NCBI RefSeq assembly: GCF_013620825.1
Contig: NZ_NJIC01000047.1
Location: forward strand, 1-33,309
Length of the DNA stretch: 33,309 bases
Reading direction: 5' to 3'
Origin: Rhodanobacter sp. PCA2
Lineage (GTDB): Bacteria > Pseudomonadota > Gammaproteobacteria > Xanthomonadales > Rhodanobacteraceae
The notes under the pieces are model-generated. The model saw only the letters and a list, made by a program, of their open reading frames with translations, did not search any database and was not told the DNA's origin. The translations under genes and the position numbers were made by a program. This document shows positions 25,646 to 33,174 of the stretch, one piece after another (the stretch's first letter is position 1; each line of letters starts with the position of its first letter).

Positions 25646-26725
25646 ATGCGCCTGAGCATCCCATCGGCATCGACCCGCACCGCTCCGGCCACGCGCCGGG
25701 CATCACGCCTGTTCGGCATGGTCTGCGGATGCCTGCTGCTTGCTGGCATGGCGATCGCACCGCGCATCGCCCGGGCGGATTGCGGGTACGCCAGCGGCGC
25801 CGCAACCACGGTCACCTTCAATGCCGGCACCATCACGCTGACGCCCGGCACGCAGGTCAACACCGTGCTGTGGACGTCGAATGCGGCCAGCCCCGCGAAT
25901 CCGCCAGTACTGGCATGCAACGGCAACACCCCTGGCGGCATCGTCAACACGATCGCCGCATCGACCCCGGTCAACGGCGACAACACGCTGATCCCCACCG
26001 GCATCCCGGGCATTTCCTATCGCCTGCTGCACCCCAATACCAGCTCGCTGCTGGCCTTGTACCCCAACTTTCCCACCGGCACCGGCTCCTTCAGCGTCGC
26101 GTCCAACCTGCAGCTGGTCTATACCGGGCCGTACCTGCCGCCGAACAACAGCGTCCTGGCCGGGCAGCTGTCGCAGTGGAAGATCAACATCTGCAACAAC
26201 CCGATCATCTACGGCGACCCGTATTTCGGATACACGTACTACGGGTGCAACGGCAGCGTGTCGCCGCAGCCCGTGGAAACCTTCAACATCAGCGCCAACA
26301 TCGTCATCCAGGTTCCCACCTGCACCATCGACCCGGGTTCGGTGAACAAGACCGTCACCCTGCCGTCCATCACGACCAGCCAGCTTTCCGGGCAGGGCAC
26401 GACGGCGGGCACGACCCCGTTCAGCCTGCAATTGACCAACTGCCCGGCCAGGCTCGGCGTCTTCATCACCCTCGACACCGCCAATCCGCAAGCCGGCGCC
26501 ACCGGCGTGATCGCGCCCACGGCAGGCAATGCCGCCGGCATCGGCGTGCAGGTCCTAAAGGCCGACGGCAACACGCCGGTCGCTTTCGGCACCGCCATCA
26601 ACACCGGCACCACCTCGGCCAGCAACTACGCCATCAACCTGTATGCCCGCTACTACCAGACGGGAACGACCGCAGGCGCCGGCCCGGTGCAGGGCACCGC
26701 CACCTACACGATCAATTACCAGTAG
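25646..26725 (+). CDS. Two-domain fimbrial tip adhesin
   Basis: A 359-residue secreted protein. The signal peptide ends near RIARA (residue 46). An N-terminal domain of about 165 residues (CGYASGAATTVTF to about NGSVSPQP) has no close match I recognise and is the likely receptor-binding domain, with Cys pairs. The C-terminal domain (from NISANIVIQVPTCTID) is a pilin domain with TCTID/LTNCPAR Cys and a terminal strand TYTINYQ like that of the major pilin. GAGG lies six bases before ATG 25646; an upstream TTG at 25616 lacks support. It is last in the operon, consistent with a FimH-like role. The ligand is unknown. Confidence 0.87.
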   Translation: MRLSIPSASTRTAPATRRASRLFGMVCGCLLLAGMAIAPRIARADCGYASGAATTVTFNAGTITLTPGTQVNTVLWTSNAASPANPPVLACNGNTPGGIVNTIAASTPVNGDNTLIPTGIPGISYRLLHPNTSSLLALYPNFPTGTGSFSVASNLQLVYTGPYLPPNNSVLAGQLSQWKINICNNPIIYGDPYFGYTYYGCNGSVSPQPVETFNISANIVIQVPTCTIDPGSVNKTVTLPSITTSQLSGQGTTAGTTPFSLQLTNCPARLGVFITLDTANPQAGATGVIAPTAGNAAGIGVQVLKADGNTPVAFGTAINTGTTSASNYAINLYARYYQTGTTAGAGPVQGTATYTINYQ

Positions 26726-26810
26726 CGCGGCACCGCCCCTGCGCGGAAGCGCCGTTGGCAGGTCGGTTCAAGCGCCGCATCCGGGCAAGGGCGATCAGGC
26801 GCATGGACGC

Positions 26811-27158
26811 CTATTCGTAGACCCGCGTCACCAAAGGCACATCGGCGGCATGCGCGGCGGCGCGATAGCCGGCGAAGTACTTCAGCAAGGAAGACCCGGC
26901 GATCGCCGTGCCATCCAGGCGCACCACCGAGAGCCGGTAGACCGAGGTCTCCACCGCACGCTGCGCACGCGCGCCATCGCAGGCAAAAACATGGGCAGAG
27001 GGAGCGCTGTCCGCCGTGAGCGGGGCAGCAGCAGGCGACACGGCACAGGTAGGCACCAGGATGGCGCCGCCGATGTCGATCCTTCCTTCGCCGGCCCATG
27101 CGCTGGACACCGCCAGCGCAACGGACAAAACGGCCATCTTGCGATACCAGTCCCGCAT
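26811..27158 (-). CDS. Half-length pilin-like secreted protein
   Basis: A 115-residue protein with a signal peptide (MRDWYRKMAVLSVALAVSSA, cleavage near SAWA) and about 92 mature residues. It has pilin-like elements: IDIGGAILVPTCAVS (first Cys), VFACDGA (second Cys) and a final beta-strand VPLVTRVYE. The middle of a normal pilin is missing. GGGGG lies just before the ATG. It converges on the fimbrial operon and has a perfect CRP-type palindrome about 100 bp upstream. It may be a chain terminator, a minor subunit or a chaperone-usher decoy, or an unrelated secreted protein with a similar disulfide. Confidence 0.68.
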   Translation of the reverse strand: MRDWYRKMAVLSVALAVSSAWAGEGRIDIGGAILVPTCAVSPAAAPLTADSAPSAHVFACDGARAQRAVETSVYRLSVVRLDGTAIAGSSLLKYFAGYRAAAHAADVPLVTRVYE

Positions 27159-27255
27159 AAGCCCCCCGTACCGTCCACGAAGGATGCGGCCGCTGGGGGA
27201 CCCGCCGCATCGTGCGTCGACAGGTGGTACGATGCGCGTTTGCAGGCCGCCGGGA

Positions 27256-27271
27256 TGTGATGCGCATCACA
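27256..27271. promoter_or_regulatory. Perfect CRP/Clp-type binding site
   Basis: TGTGATGCGCATCACA is a full 16-bp palindrome with the TGTGA-N6-TCACA consensus. It lies about 105 bp upstream of the pilin-like gene (minus strand) and after the 3' end of fpr. It therefore most likely controls the pilin-like gene. Confidence 0.72.
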
Positions 27272-27342
27272 GGTGCGGCGGTCTTCGATTTCGTATCGCG
27301 GAACGGGTCGATTGACCCCGCGGCGCGCTTCAGGCAGCGATT

Positions 27343-28089
27343 TCAGCGCGAGCTGATGTACTTCTCGCGCCTGATCTGCGGTACCGGCAGCCCGAATTCC
27401 TTCAATGCATTGAAGGCCGCGTCGACCATGTTGGGGTTGCCGCAGAGGTAGGCGATGTCGCGGCCCGCGTGGGGGGTGAGTTCGGCCAGCACGGTCTGCA
27501 CGTGGCCGCTGCGGTCGCTGGCGCGCGGCACGACGCGCGGCTGGCGGCTGAGGCAGCCGTGGAAGCTGAAGCCGGAATGGGCTTGCGCGAACGCCTCGAA
27601 TTCCTCGCCGTAGAGCAGCTCGGTCTCGCTGCGTGCGCCGTACAGCAGCACCACTTCGCGGTCGCCTTTGGCCAGTACCTGCTCGATCTGCGGCAACATC
27701 GCACGGTACGGCGTGACGCCGGTGCCGGTGGCCAGCAGCAGGTAGCGGGGGTGCACGTCGCCGGCCTGCAGGCAGAAGCGGCCGTAGGGGCCGCTGGCGT
27801 CGACCACGCCGCCGATCGGCAGCCCGCCCAACAGCCCGGTGGCCGCGCCGCCGTCCACGTAGCTCACCGCCAGCTCGATCCGCGTGACCGGCGAATTGCC
27901 GTCCCCCACGGTCGCCACCGAATAGCTGCGCTTGGTCGGCGTGCCGTCGTCGTAGTGGAAGTGGATCTGCAGGAACTGCCCCGGCACGAAGGCCAGCGGC
28001 TGGCCGTCGACGCGCTCGAACGCGAGGTGGCGCACGCTGGGCGCCAGCATGCGGCTGTCGACGAGGCGGAGCTGGAAGTGGTCGGCCAT
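27343..28089 (-). CDS. fpr: Ferredoxin/flavodoxin-NADP reductase
   Basis: A 248-residue FAD- and NADP-binding reductase. It shows the FAD motif RSYSVAT, an FAD-loop region with GPYGRF, the NADP motif ATGTGVTPYRAML, and the YLCGNPNMV near the C-terminus. It transfers electrons between NADPH and ferredoxin or flavodoxin. The start at 28089 (MADHFQLRL) is preferred over an in-frame ATG 13 codons upstream because it matches the usual N-terminus. It diverges from the YadG-type ATPase gene. Confidence 0.85.
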   Translation of the reverse strand: MADHFQLRLVDSRMLAPSVRHLAFERVDGQPLAFVPGQFLQIHFHYDDGTPTKRSYSVATVGDGNSPVTRIELAVSYVDGGAATGLLGGLPIGGVVDASGPYGRFCLQAGDVHPRYLLLATGTGVTPYRAMLPQIEQVLAKGDREVVLLYGARSETELLYGEEFEAFAQAHSGFSFHGCLSRQPRVVPRASDRSGHVQTVLAELTPHAGRDIAYLCGNPNMVDAAFNALKEFGLPVPQIRREKYISSR

Positions 28090-28150
28090 GGACGGGTTCC
28101 GGGAAACGGTGCGTGCGCCCGGGAACACCGGGCGGCGAGGGGTGACCCGC

Positions 28151-28156
28151 TATAAT
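28151..28156 (+). promoter_or_regulatory. -10 box TATAAT upstream of yadG
   Basis: A consensus TATAAT 28 bases before the ATG of the ABC ATPase gene. No convincing -35 hexamer lies 16-18 bases upstream, so the promoter may rely on an activator. Confidence 0.5.
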
Positions 28157-28184
28157 AAGAGGCTCGCCCCCTCCAGTGCAGCCC

Positions 28185-29129
28185 ATGAGTTCCGTTCCAG
28201 CGCTCGTCGTCGACAATCTGCGCAAGACCTACGGCAACGGCGTGCAGGCCCTCAAGGGCGTCTCGCTGACCGTGCAGCCCGGCGACTTCTTCGCCCTGCT
28301 CGGTCCCAACGGCGCCGGCAAATCCACCCTGATCGGCATCCTGTCCTCGCTGGTGAACGCCAGCGGCGGCGATGCGCAGGTGTTCGGCGTCTCGGTGAAC
28401 CGGCAGCGCAACGAGGCGATGCGGCTGATCGGCCTGGTGCCGCAGGAGATCAACTTCAACCAGTTCGAGAAGCCGTTCGACATCTGCGTCAACGAGGCCG
28501 GCTTCTACGGCATCCCGCGGCGCATCGCCGCCGAGCGCGCGGAGAAATACCTGAAGGAGCTGCGCCTGTGGGACAAGGCGCAGCACCAGGCGCGCATGCT
28601 TTCCGGCGGCATGAAGCGGCGCCTGATGATCGCCCGCGCGATGATGAACGAGCCCAGGCTGCTGATCCTCGACGAGCCCACCGCGGGCGTGGACATCGAG
28701 ATCCGCCGCTCGATGTGGCAGTTCGTCAGCGGCATCAACGCGGCCGGCACCACGGTGATCCTCACCACGCACTACCTGGAGGAAGCCGAGCAGCTGTGCC
28801 GCAACATCGCGATCATCGACCACGGCACCATCGTGGAGAACACCTCGATGAAGCAGCTGCTGGCCAAGCTCGACGTGGAGACCTTCGTGCTGGACGTGGC
28901 GCAGGTGCCGGACGGCCTGCCGCAGCTGCCCGGCGTGGCGCTGCGCCGGCTGGACGAGCGCACGCTGGAAGCGGAGATGGCGCGCACCCACGACCTCAAC
29001 TCGCTGTTCGCGGCGCTGACCGCGCACGGCGTCACCGTCACCTCGATGCGCAACAAGACCAACCGGCTGGAGGAGCTGTTCGTGCGGCTGGTGGAACAGG
29101 GTCGCCACGGGCAGGAGCAGGCCGCATGA
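28185..29129 (+). CDS. yadG: ABC transporter ATP-binding protein (YadG)
   Basis: A 314-residue ATPase very close in pattern to E. coli YadG. Walker A is GPNGAGKST (Lys46), the Q-loop is [10 protein letters not shown], the signature LSGGMKRRL, Walker [13 protein letters not shown], and the switch His TTHYLEE. The extended C-terminus contains the family's [18 protein letters not shown]. The ATG at 28185 is chosen over a GTG at 28176 because the family starts just before the first strand. The stop overlaps the permease start (ATGA). The exported substrate of YadGH is not established. Confidence 0.93.
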   Translation: MSSVPALVVDNLRKTYGNGVQALKGVSLTVQPGDFFALLGPNGAGKSTLIGILSSLVNASGGDAQVFGVSVNRQRNEAMRLIGLVPQEINFNQFEKPFDICVNEAGFYGIPRRIAAERAEKYLKELRLWDKAQHQARMLSGGMKRRLMIARAMMNEPRLLILDEPTAGVDIEIRRSMWQFVSGINAAGTTVILTTHYLEEAEQLCRNIAIIDHGTIVENTSMKQLLAKLDVETFVLDVAQVPDGLPQLPGVALRRLDERTLEAEMARTHDLNSLFAALTAHGVTVTSMRNKTNRLEELFVRLVEQGRHGQEQAA

Positions 29130-29905
29130 GCAACGCCGCCGCGAACCTGGTCGCCCTCAACACCCTGGTGCGCCGGGAGATCGTGCGCATCCTGCGCATC
29201 TGGACGCAGACGCTGATCCCGCCCGCGATCACCATGACGCTGTACTTCGTGATCTTCGGCAAGCTGATCGGCAGCCGCATCGGCGTCATGCACGGCGGCT
29301 TCAGCTACATGCAATACCTGGCGCCGGGGCTGGTGATGATGAGCATCATCACGAACAGCTACGGCAACATCTCCAGCTCGTTCTTCGGCGCGAAATTCAG
29401 CCGCGCGGTGGAGGAGATGCTGGTGTCGCCGATGCCGGACTGGGTGATCCTCACCGGCTACGTGGCCGGCGCAGTGGCGCGCGGCGTCGTGGTGGGCATG
29501 CTGGTGCTGGGGATCGCGCTGTTCTTCACCTCGCTGCACATCGCGCACCCGCTGATCACCCTGGCCGCGGTGCTGCTGGGCTCGGTGATCTTCTCGCTGG
29601 CCGGCTTCGTGAACGCGGTGTACGCGAAGAAGTTCGACGACATCGCGCTGGTGCCCACCTTCATCCTCACCCCGCTCACCTACCTCGGCGGCGTGTTCTA
29701 CTCGATCGAGATGCTGGGCGAGCCGTGGCAGACGATCTCGCGCATCAACCCCATCCTGTACATGGTCAACGCGTTCCGCTACGGCGTGCTGGGCGTCAGC
29801 GACGTGCACGTGGGCTGGGCGTTCGTGGTGATGCTGGTCTTCGTGGTCGCGCTCAGCGCGTTCGGCCTGCAACTGCTGAAGCGCGGCGTCGGGCTACGGT
29901 CTTGA
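29126..29905 (+). CDS. yadH: ABC-2 type permease (YadH)
   Basis: A 259-residue permease partner of YadG with six membrane helices. Family-diagnostic stretches are [40 protein letters not shown], and [20 protein letters not shown]. The C-terminal [10 protein letters not shown] is also like E. coli YadH. Translationally coupled to yadG by ATGA. The stop codon abuts a long inverted-repeat element that fills the space before rluF. Confidence 0.93.
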   Translation: MSNAAANLVALNTLVRREIVRILRIWTQTLIPPAITMTLYFVIFGKLIGSRIGVMHGGFSYMQYLAPGLVMMSIITNSYGNISSSFFGAKFSRAVEEMLVSPMPDWVILTGYVAGAVARGVVVGMLVLGIALFFTSLHIAHPLITLAAVLLGSVIFSLAGFVNAVYAKKFDDIALVPTFILTPLTYLGGVFYSIEMLGEPWQTISRINPILYMVNAFRYGVLGVSDVHVGWAFVVMLVFVVALSAFGLQLLKRGVGLRS

Positions 29906-30006
29906 GGGCCGGGATTCGGGATACGGGATTCGGGATTCGCGCGAGCCGCAAGCTCGCGGGAACGCGCCTGCCCCAATCCCGTATCCCCAATCCCGAATCC
30001 CGGCCC
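29906..30006. repeat. Long hairpin repeat with GGGATTCGGGAT arms
   Basis: Left arm 29906-29937 and right arm 29975-30006 are 32-base inverted copies with three mismatches; the outer 17 bases match exactly. Within each arm the unit GGGATTC/GGGATAC repeats. An inner hairpin, CGCGAGC (29940-29946) with GCTCGCG (29952-29958), sits in the loop. The element fills the yadH-rluF gap. Such GGGATTC units are common dispersed repeats in xanthomonads; only one copy is seen here. Confidence 0.75.
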
Positions 30007-30013
30007 TGACCCC

Positions 30014-30733
30014 ATGCGCGTCAACAAATACATCAGCGAAGCCGGCCTGTGCTCGCGCCGCGAGGCGGACGAGCTGCTGCTGGCCGGGCGCGTCACGATC
30101 AACGGCGAAGTCGTCGGCACCGGCGCCAAGGCGCTGGAGGGCGACGAGGTGCGCGTGGACGGGGACATCGTCAAGGCGCGCATCCTCGCCGCCACGCCGG
30201 CGGCGAAGAAGGCGGTCTACATCGCGCTGAACAAGCCGGTGGGCATCACCTGCACCACCGACCACGCCGTGGACGGCAACATCGTGGATTTCGTCGACCA
30301 CGCGCAGCGCATCTTCCCGATCGGCCGGCTGGACAAGGATTCGGAAGGGCTGATCCTGCTCACCAGCAACGGCGACATCGTCAACGAGATCCTGCGCGCG
30401 GAGAACCACCACGAGAAGGAATACCTGGTGGGGGTGAACAAGCCGGTCACCGACGAATTCCTCGCCGGCATGGCGCGCGGCGTGCGCGTGCACGGCCAGA
30501 TGACCCAACCCTGCCGCACGCGCCGCATCGCGAAGTTCGGCTTCGCGATCGTGCTCACGCAAGGCCTGAACCGGCAGATCCGCCTGATGGCGGCCGCGTT
30601 CGGCTACCGCGTCACCCAGCTGCGCCGCGTGCGCGTCGTCAACGTGAAACTCGGCCACCTGAAACCCGGCCAGTGGCGCAACCTCACCGACGCGGAACTG
30701 AAGGGCCTGCTGCCCGACCGCACGCAGTGGTGA
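30014..30733 (+). CDS. rluF: 23S rRNA pseudouridine(2604) synthase RluF
   Basis: A 239-residue RsuA-family pseudouridine synthase. An S4 RNA-binding domain is at the N-terminus (MRVNKYISEAGLCSRREAD), and the catalytic domain has ALNKPVGITCTTD and the motif GRLDKDSEGL with Asp107, the same residue number as in E. coli RluF. The NRQIRLMAAAFGYRVTQLRRVR block is also diagnostic. It is shorter than the enterobacterial protein, lacking the extra C-terminal tail. The ATG starts seven bases after the hairpin repeat and has no visible ribosome binding site. Confidence 0.92.
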   Translation: MRVNKYISEAGLCSRREADELLLAGRVTINGEVVGTGAKALEGDEVRVDGDIVKARILAATPAAKKAVYIALNKPVGITCTTDHAVDGNIVDFVDHAQRIFPIGRLDKDSEGLILLTSNGDIVNEILRAENHHEKEYLVGVNKPVTDEFLAGMARGVRVHGQMTQPCRTRRIAKFGFAIVLTQGLNRQIRLMAAAFGYRVTQLRRVRVVNVKLGHLKPGQWRNLTDAELKGLLPDRTQW

Positions 30734-30859
30734 TTTTTCTCCTCCCCCAGCATGCAGGGGGAGGTTGGGAGGGGGCGCTTTCGTAGCTGGCGTGCAAGAC
30801 CAAGGCACCCCACTCCAGCCCTCCCCGTGTTCAGGGAAGGGCGCGGACATCGGCGAGCC
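30734..30859. repeat. Intergenic repeat element with two GC hairpins
   Basis: CCTCCCCC (30741-30748) pairs with GGGGGAGG (30757-30764) around AGCATGCA, itself containing a palindrome. A GGGAGGGGGCG stretch follows, and near the other end CCCTCCCC pairs imperfectly with GGGAAGGG. The layout matches CTCCCCC/GGGGGAG intergenic repeats common in xanthomonads. It lies between the convergent rluF and tsaD genes and may act as a terminator for both. Confidence 0.6.
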
Positions 30860-31951
30860 TCAAGCCGCCGGCAGGTCTTCCAGGTTCCAGCGCGGCCGCA
30901 CCTCGACCGCCTCGCCCTGGTGCTGGCCGCTGGCGAGGCGGATCGCGCCGGCCAGGGCGATCATCGCGCCGTTGTCGGTGCAGAATTCCAGGCGCGGGAA
31001 ATAGGTGCGGAAGCCGTCCTTTTCGCCCGCCGCGGCCAGTTCCGCGCGCAGGCGGCGGTTGGCGCCCACGCCGCCGGCGATCACCAGGCTGCGGGCGCCG
31101 GTGGCTGCCAGTGCGCGGCGGCACTTGATCAGCAAGGTGTCGACGATCGCCTCCTCGAACGCGCGGGCGATGTCGGCGCGGGTCTGCTCGCCCTGGTCCG
31201 AATGCTGCCAGGCCAGCAGCACCTGGGTCTTGAGCCCGGAGAAGCTGAAATCCAGCCCGGGGCGGTCGGTCATCGGTCGCGAGAAGCGGAACACGCCGGG
31301 CCGGCCCTGCTCGGCCAGCCTGGCCAGCGCGGGGCCGCCGGGGTACGGCAGGCCCATCAGCTTGGCGGTCTTGTCGAAGGCCTCGCCGGCCGCATCGTCC
31401 AGGGTGTCGCCGAGGATGCGGTACTCGCCGATCGCCCTCACCTCGATCAGCAGCGAATGGCCCCCGGACACCAGCAGGGCCACGAACGGCGGCTGGGGCG
31501 GGTCGTCCTCCAGCAGGGGCGCCAGCAGGTGGCCCTCCATGTGGTGCACGCCGACCGCCGGCACGCCCAGCGCCCAGGCCAGCGCCCGGCCGGCCGCCGC
31601 CCCCACCAGCAGGGCGCCGACCAGGCCGGGGCCGGCGGTATAGGCCACGCCGCCCAGGTCGGCGGGCTTCAGGCCAGCCTCGGCCAGCGCCTCGCGCACC
31701 AGCGGCAGCAGCTTGCGCACGTGGTCGCGGCTGGCCAGCTCGGGCACCACGCCGCCGTAATCGGCGTGCAGCTTGATCTGGCTATAAAGGGTGTGGGCCA
31801 GCAGCCCGCGCCCCGGCGCCGCCGGCTCCCAGCGCAGGATCGCCACGCCGGTCTCGTCGCAGGACGACTCGATACCCAGCACGGGCTTGCCCGTCGCGGG
31901 CAGGCGGTCGTCGGCCGCGGATTGCGCCTTTGAAAATCTGTCGTCGGACAC
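30860..31951 (-). CDS. tsaD: tRNA N6-threonylcarbamoyladenosine synthase subunit TsaD
   Basis: Catalytic subunit for t6A37 formation in ANN-decoding tRNAs, working with TsaB and TsaE. The 363-residue frame has [14 protein letters not shown], the metal-binding HHMEGH, the nucleotide-binding [12 protein letters not shown] and [13 protein letters not shown]. The GTG at 31951 gives an extra 22 residues before the usual first strand, and an alternative GTG at 31882 would match the family length better. The longer frame overlaps the divergent rpsU promoter, which makes the start uncertain. Confidence 0.94.
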   Translation of the reverse strand: MSDDRFSKAQSAADDRLPATGKPVLGIESSCDETGVAILRWEPAAPGRGLLAHTLYSQIKLHADYGGVVPELASRDHVRKLLPLVREALAEAGLKPADLGGVAYTAGPGLVGALLVGAAAGRALAWALGVPAVGVHHMEGHLLAPLLEDDPPQPPFVALLVSGGHSLLIEVRAIGEYRILGDTLDDAAGEAFDKTAKLMGLPYPGGPALARLAEQGRPGVFRFSRPMTDRPGLDFSFSGLKTQVLLAWQHSDQGEQTRADIARAFEEAIVDTLLIKCRRALAATGARSLVIAGGVGANRRLRAELAAAGEKDGFRTYFPRLEFCTDNGAMIALAGAIRLASGQHQGEAVEVRPRWNLEDLPAA

Positions 31952-31959
31952 GGTATACT
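31930..31959 (+). promoter_or_regulatory. Promoter of rpsU
   Basis: TTGAAA (31930-31935), an 18-base spacer and TATACT (31954-31959) form a strong sigma-70-type promoter. It lies about 60 bases before the rpsU ATG and overlaps the first codons of the longest tsaD frame. Confidence 0.75.
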
Positions 31960-32018
31960 TCGCGGCTCGGCGTATTCAACAGTCCCGGAAGCGGGACAGA
32001 TTAACACTCGGAGTATCC

Positions 32019-32234
32019 ATGCCCAACGTCAAAGTCCGCGAGAACGAGCCGTTCGAGATCGCACTGCGTCGTTTCAAGCGTACCTGCGAAAAGGCCGGAA
32101 TCCTGGCCGAGACCCGCAAGCGCGAGTTCTACGAAAAGCCGACCCAGGAGCGCAAGCGCAAGCGTGCCGCCGCGGTGAAGCGTCACCTGCGCCGTCTGTC
32201 GCGCGACGTCTCGCGCAAGACCCGCCTGTACTGA
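32019..32234 (+). CDS. rpsU: 30S ribosomal protein S21
   Basis: A 71-residue basic protein, [20 protein letters not shown], followed by the typical [19 protein letters not shown] and a Lys/Arg-rich tail. S21 supports translation initiation on the 30S subunit. The ATG at 32019 has GGAG six bases upstream. In many gammaproteobacteria rpsU leads an rpsU-dnaG-rpoD operon; here yqeY follows and dnaG is not within the window. Confidence 0.98.
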   Translation: MPNVKVRENEPFEIALRRFKRTCEKAGILAETRKREFYEKPTQERKRKRAAAVKRHLRRLSRDVSRKTRLY

Positions 32235-32244
32235 GTTTCCCGGT

Positions 32245-32263
32245 TCCGCCGCTTGTCGGCGGA
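32245..32263 (+). terminator. Hairpin just after rpsU
   Basis: TCCGCCG and CGGCGGA pair around CTTGT, ten bases after the rpsU stop codon. No T-tract follows. It may be a stability or attenuation hairpin controlling read-through. Confidence 0.4.
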
Positions 32264-32345
32264 CAGCGGCGCCCTTGCGCCGCGCATGCCTGGAAACGCG
32301 GTCGGCGCGGTCGCTCGCAGCCGCCGCTCGCATCGGGATTCGACT

Positions 32346-32384
32346 GGCCGGTGTTGCCCCGAGGCAACGCCGGCCTTGTCGTTT
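32346..32384 (+). terminator. Rho-independent terminator between rpsU and yqeY
   Basis: GGCCGGTGTTGCC (32346-32358) and GGCAACGCCGGCC (32363-32375) form a 13-bp stem with one G-T pair around CCGA. TTGTCGTTT follows, a moderate T-rich tail. It is the best intrinsic terminator in the window. A TAAAAT -10-like box for yqeY follows at 32388-32393. Confidence 0.75.
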
Positions 32385-32421
32385 CCGTAAAATCGCCTTC
32401 CTCCCACCCGGAACCCTTGCC

Positions 32422-32868
32422 ATGACGCTCAAGCAGCAGCTCACCGAGGACATGAAGACCGCCATGCGCGGCGGCGACAAGCATCGCCTCGGCGTGATCC
32501 GGCTGGTGCTGGCGGCGATCAAGCAGCGCGAGGTGGACGAGCGCATCGAGCTGGACGACGCCCAGACCCTGGCCGTGCTGGAGAAGATGCTCAAGCAGCG
32601 CCGCGACTCGGTGAGCCAGTACGCCAGCGCCGGCCGCGAGGACCTGGCCGACGTCGAGCGCGCCGAAATGGCCATCATCGAGACCTACCTGCCCGCCCAG
32701 CTGGACGAGGCCGAGCTGGACGCGCTGATTGCCTCCGCCATCGCCGACACCGGCGCCAGCTCGCCGCGCGACATGGGCAAGGTCATGGCCGCGGTGAAGG
32801 AAAAGGCCGCCGGCCGCGCCGACATGGCGCAAGTCTCGGTGCGCATCAAGGCGAAGCTGGCCGGCTGA
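32422..32868 (+). CDS. yqeY: GatB/YqeY domain protein
   Basis: A 148-residue single-domain YqeY protein. It has MTLKQQLTEDMKTAMRGGDK, the RLVLAAIKQREVDER helix, LPAQLDEAELDALI and the ending MAAVKEKAAGRADMAQVS. The fold resembles the tRNA-binding tail of GatB. The role is uncertain, but the gene is widely found between rpsU and dnaG in proteobacteria, suggesting a translation link. The ATG is preceded by only a weak ribosome binding site. Confidence 0.93.
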   Translation: MTLKQQLTEDMKTAMRGGDKHRLGVIRLVLAAIKQREVDERIELDDAQTLAVLEKMLKQRRDSVSQYASAGREDLADVERAEMAIIETYLPAQLDEAELDALIASAIADTGASSPRDMGKVMAAVKEKAAGRADMAQVSVRIKAKLAG

Positions 32869-32877
32869 GCGCGCGGT

Positions 32878-33174
32878 TCAGCGCCAGCGCATCGAATACG
32901 CGAACAGCAGCACCAGCAGCAGGCCGGTCACGCCGGCCGCCGCCAGCGCCAGCCGGCGCCGGCACAGGCGCTGCCAGTTGGCCCGGTCCAGGAACCAGCG
33001 CCTCGACGCAGGACTGCGCAGTACGGCGAGGCTGGCCAGTTGCTGCCACGCGGCGCCCACGGGCACGCCAAGCTGTTCCGCACTGCGCGCATGCTCCGGG
33101 ACGACCGCGCCCGCCTGCTCGAACGCGCGCACGATCGCCCGCTGCCTGCGCACCCGCATCGCCATCAACAACAT
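32878..33174 (-). CDS. Small protein with C-terminal membrane helix, function unknown
   Basis: A 98-residue protein. The first two thirds are Arg/Ala-rich and probably cytoplasmic (MLLMAMRVRRQRAIVRAFEQ then AGAVVPEHARSAEQLGVP). One hydrophobic helix (about 76-93) ends the protein, followed by SMRWR. GGGGAG lies eight bases before the ATG; an ATG two codons later (MAMRV) is possible. It is convergent with yqeY, nine bases apart. I recognise no family. Confidence 0.65.
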   Translation of the reverse strand: MLLMAMRVRRQRAIVRAFEQAGAVVPEHARSAEQLGVPVGAAWQQLASLAVLRSPASRRWFLDRANWQRLCRRRLALAAAGVTGLLLVLLFAYSMRWR

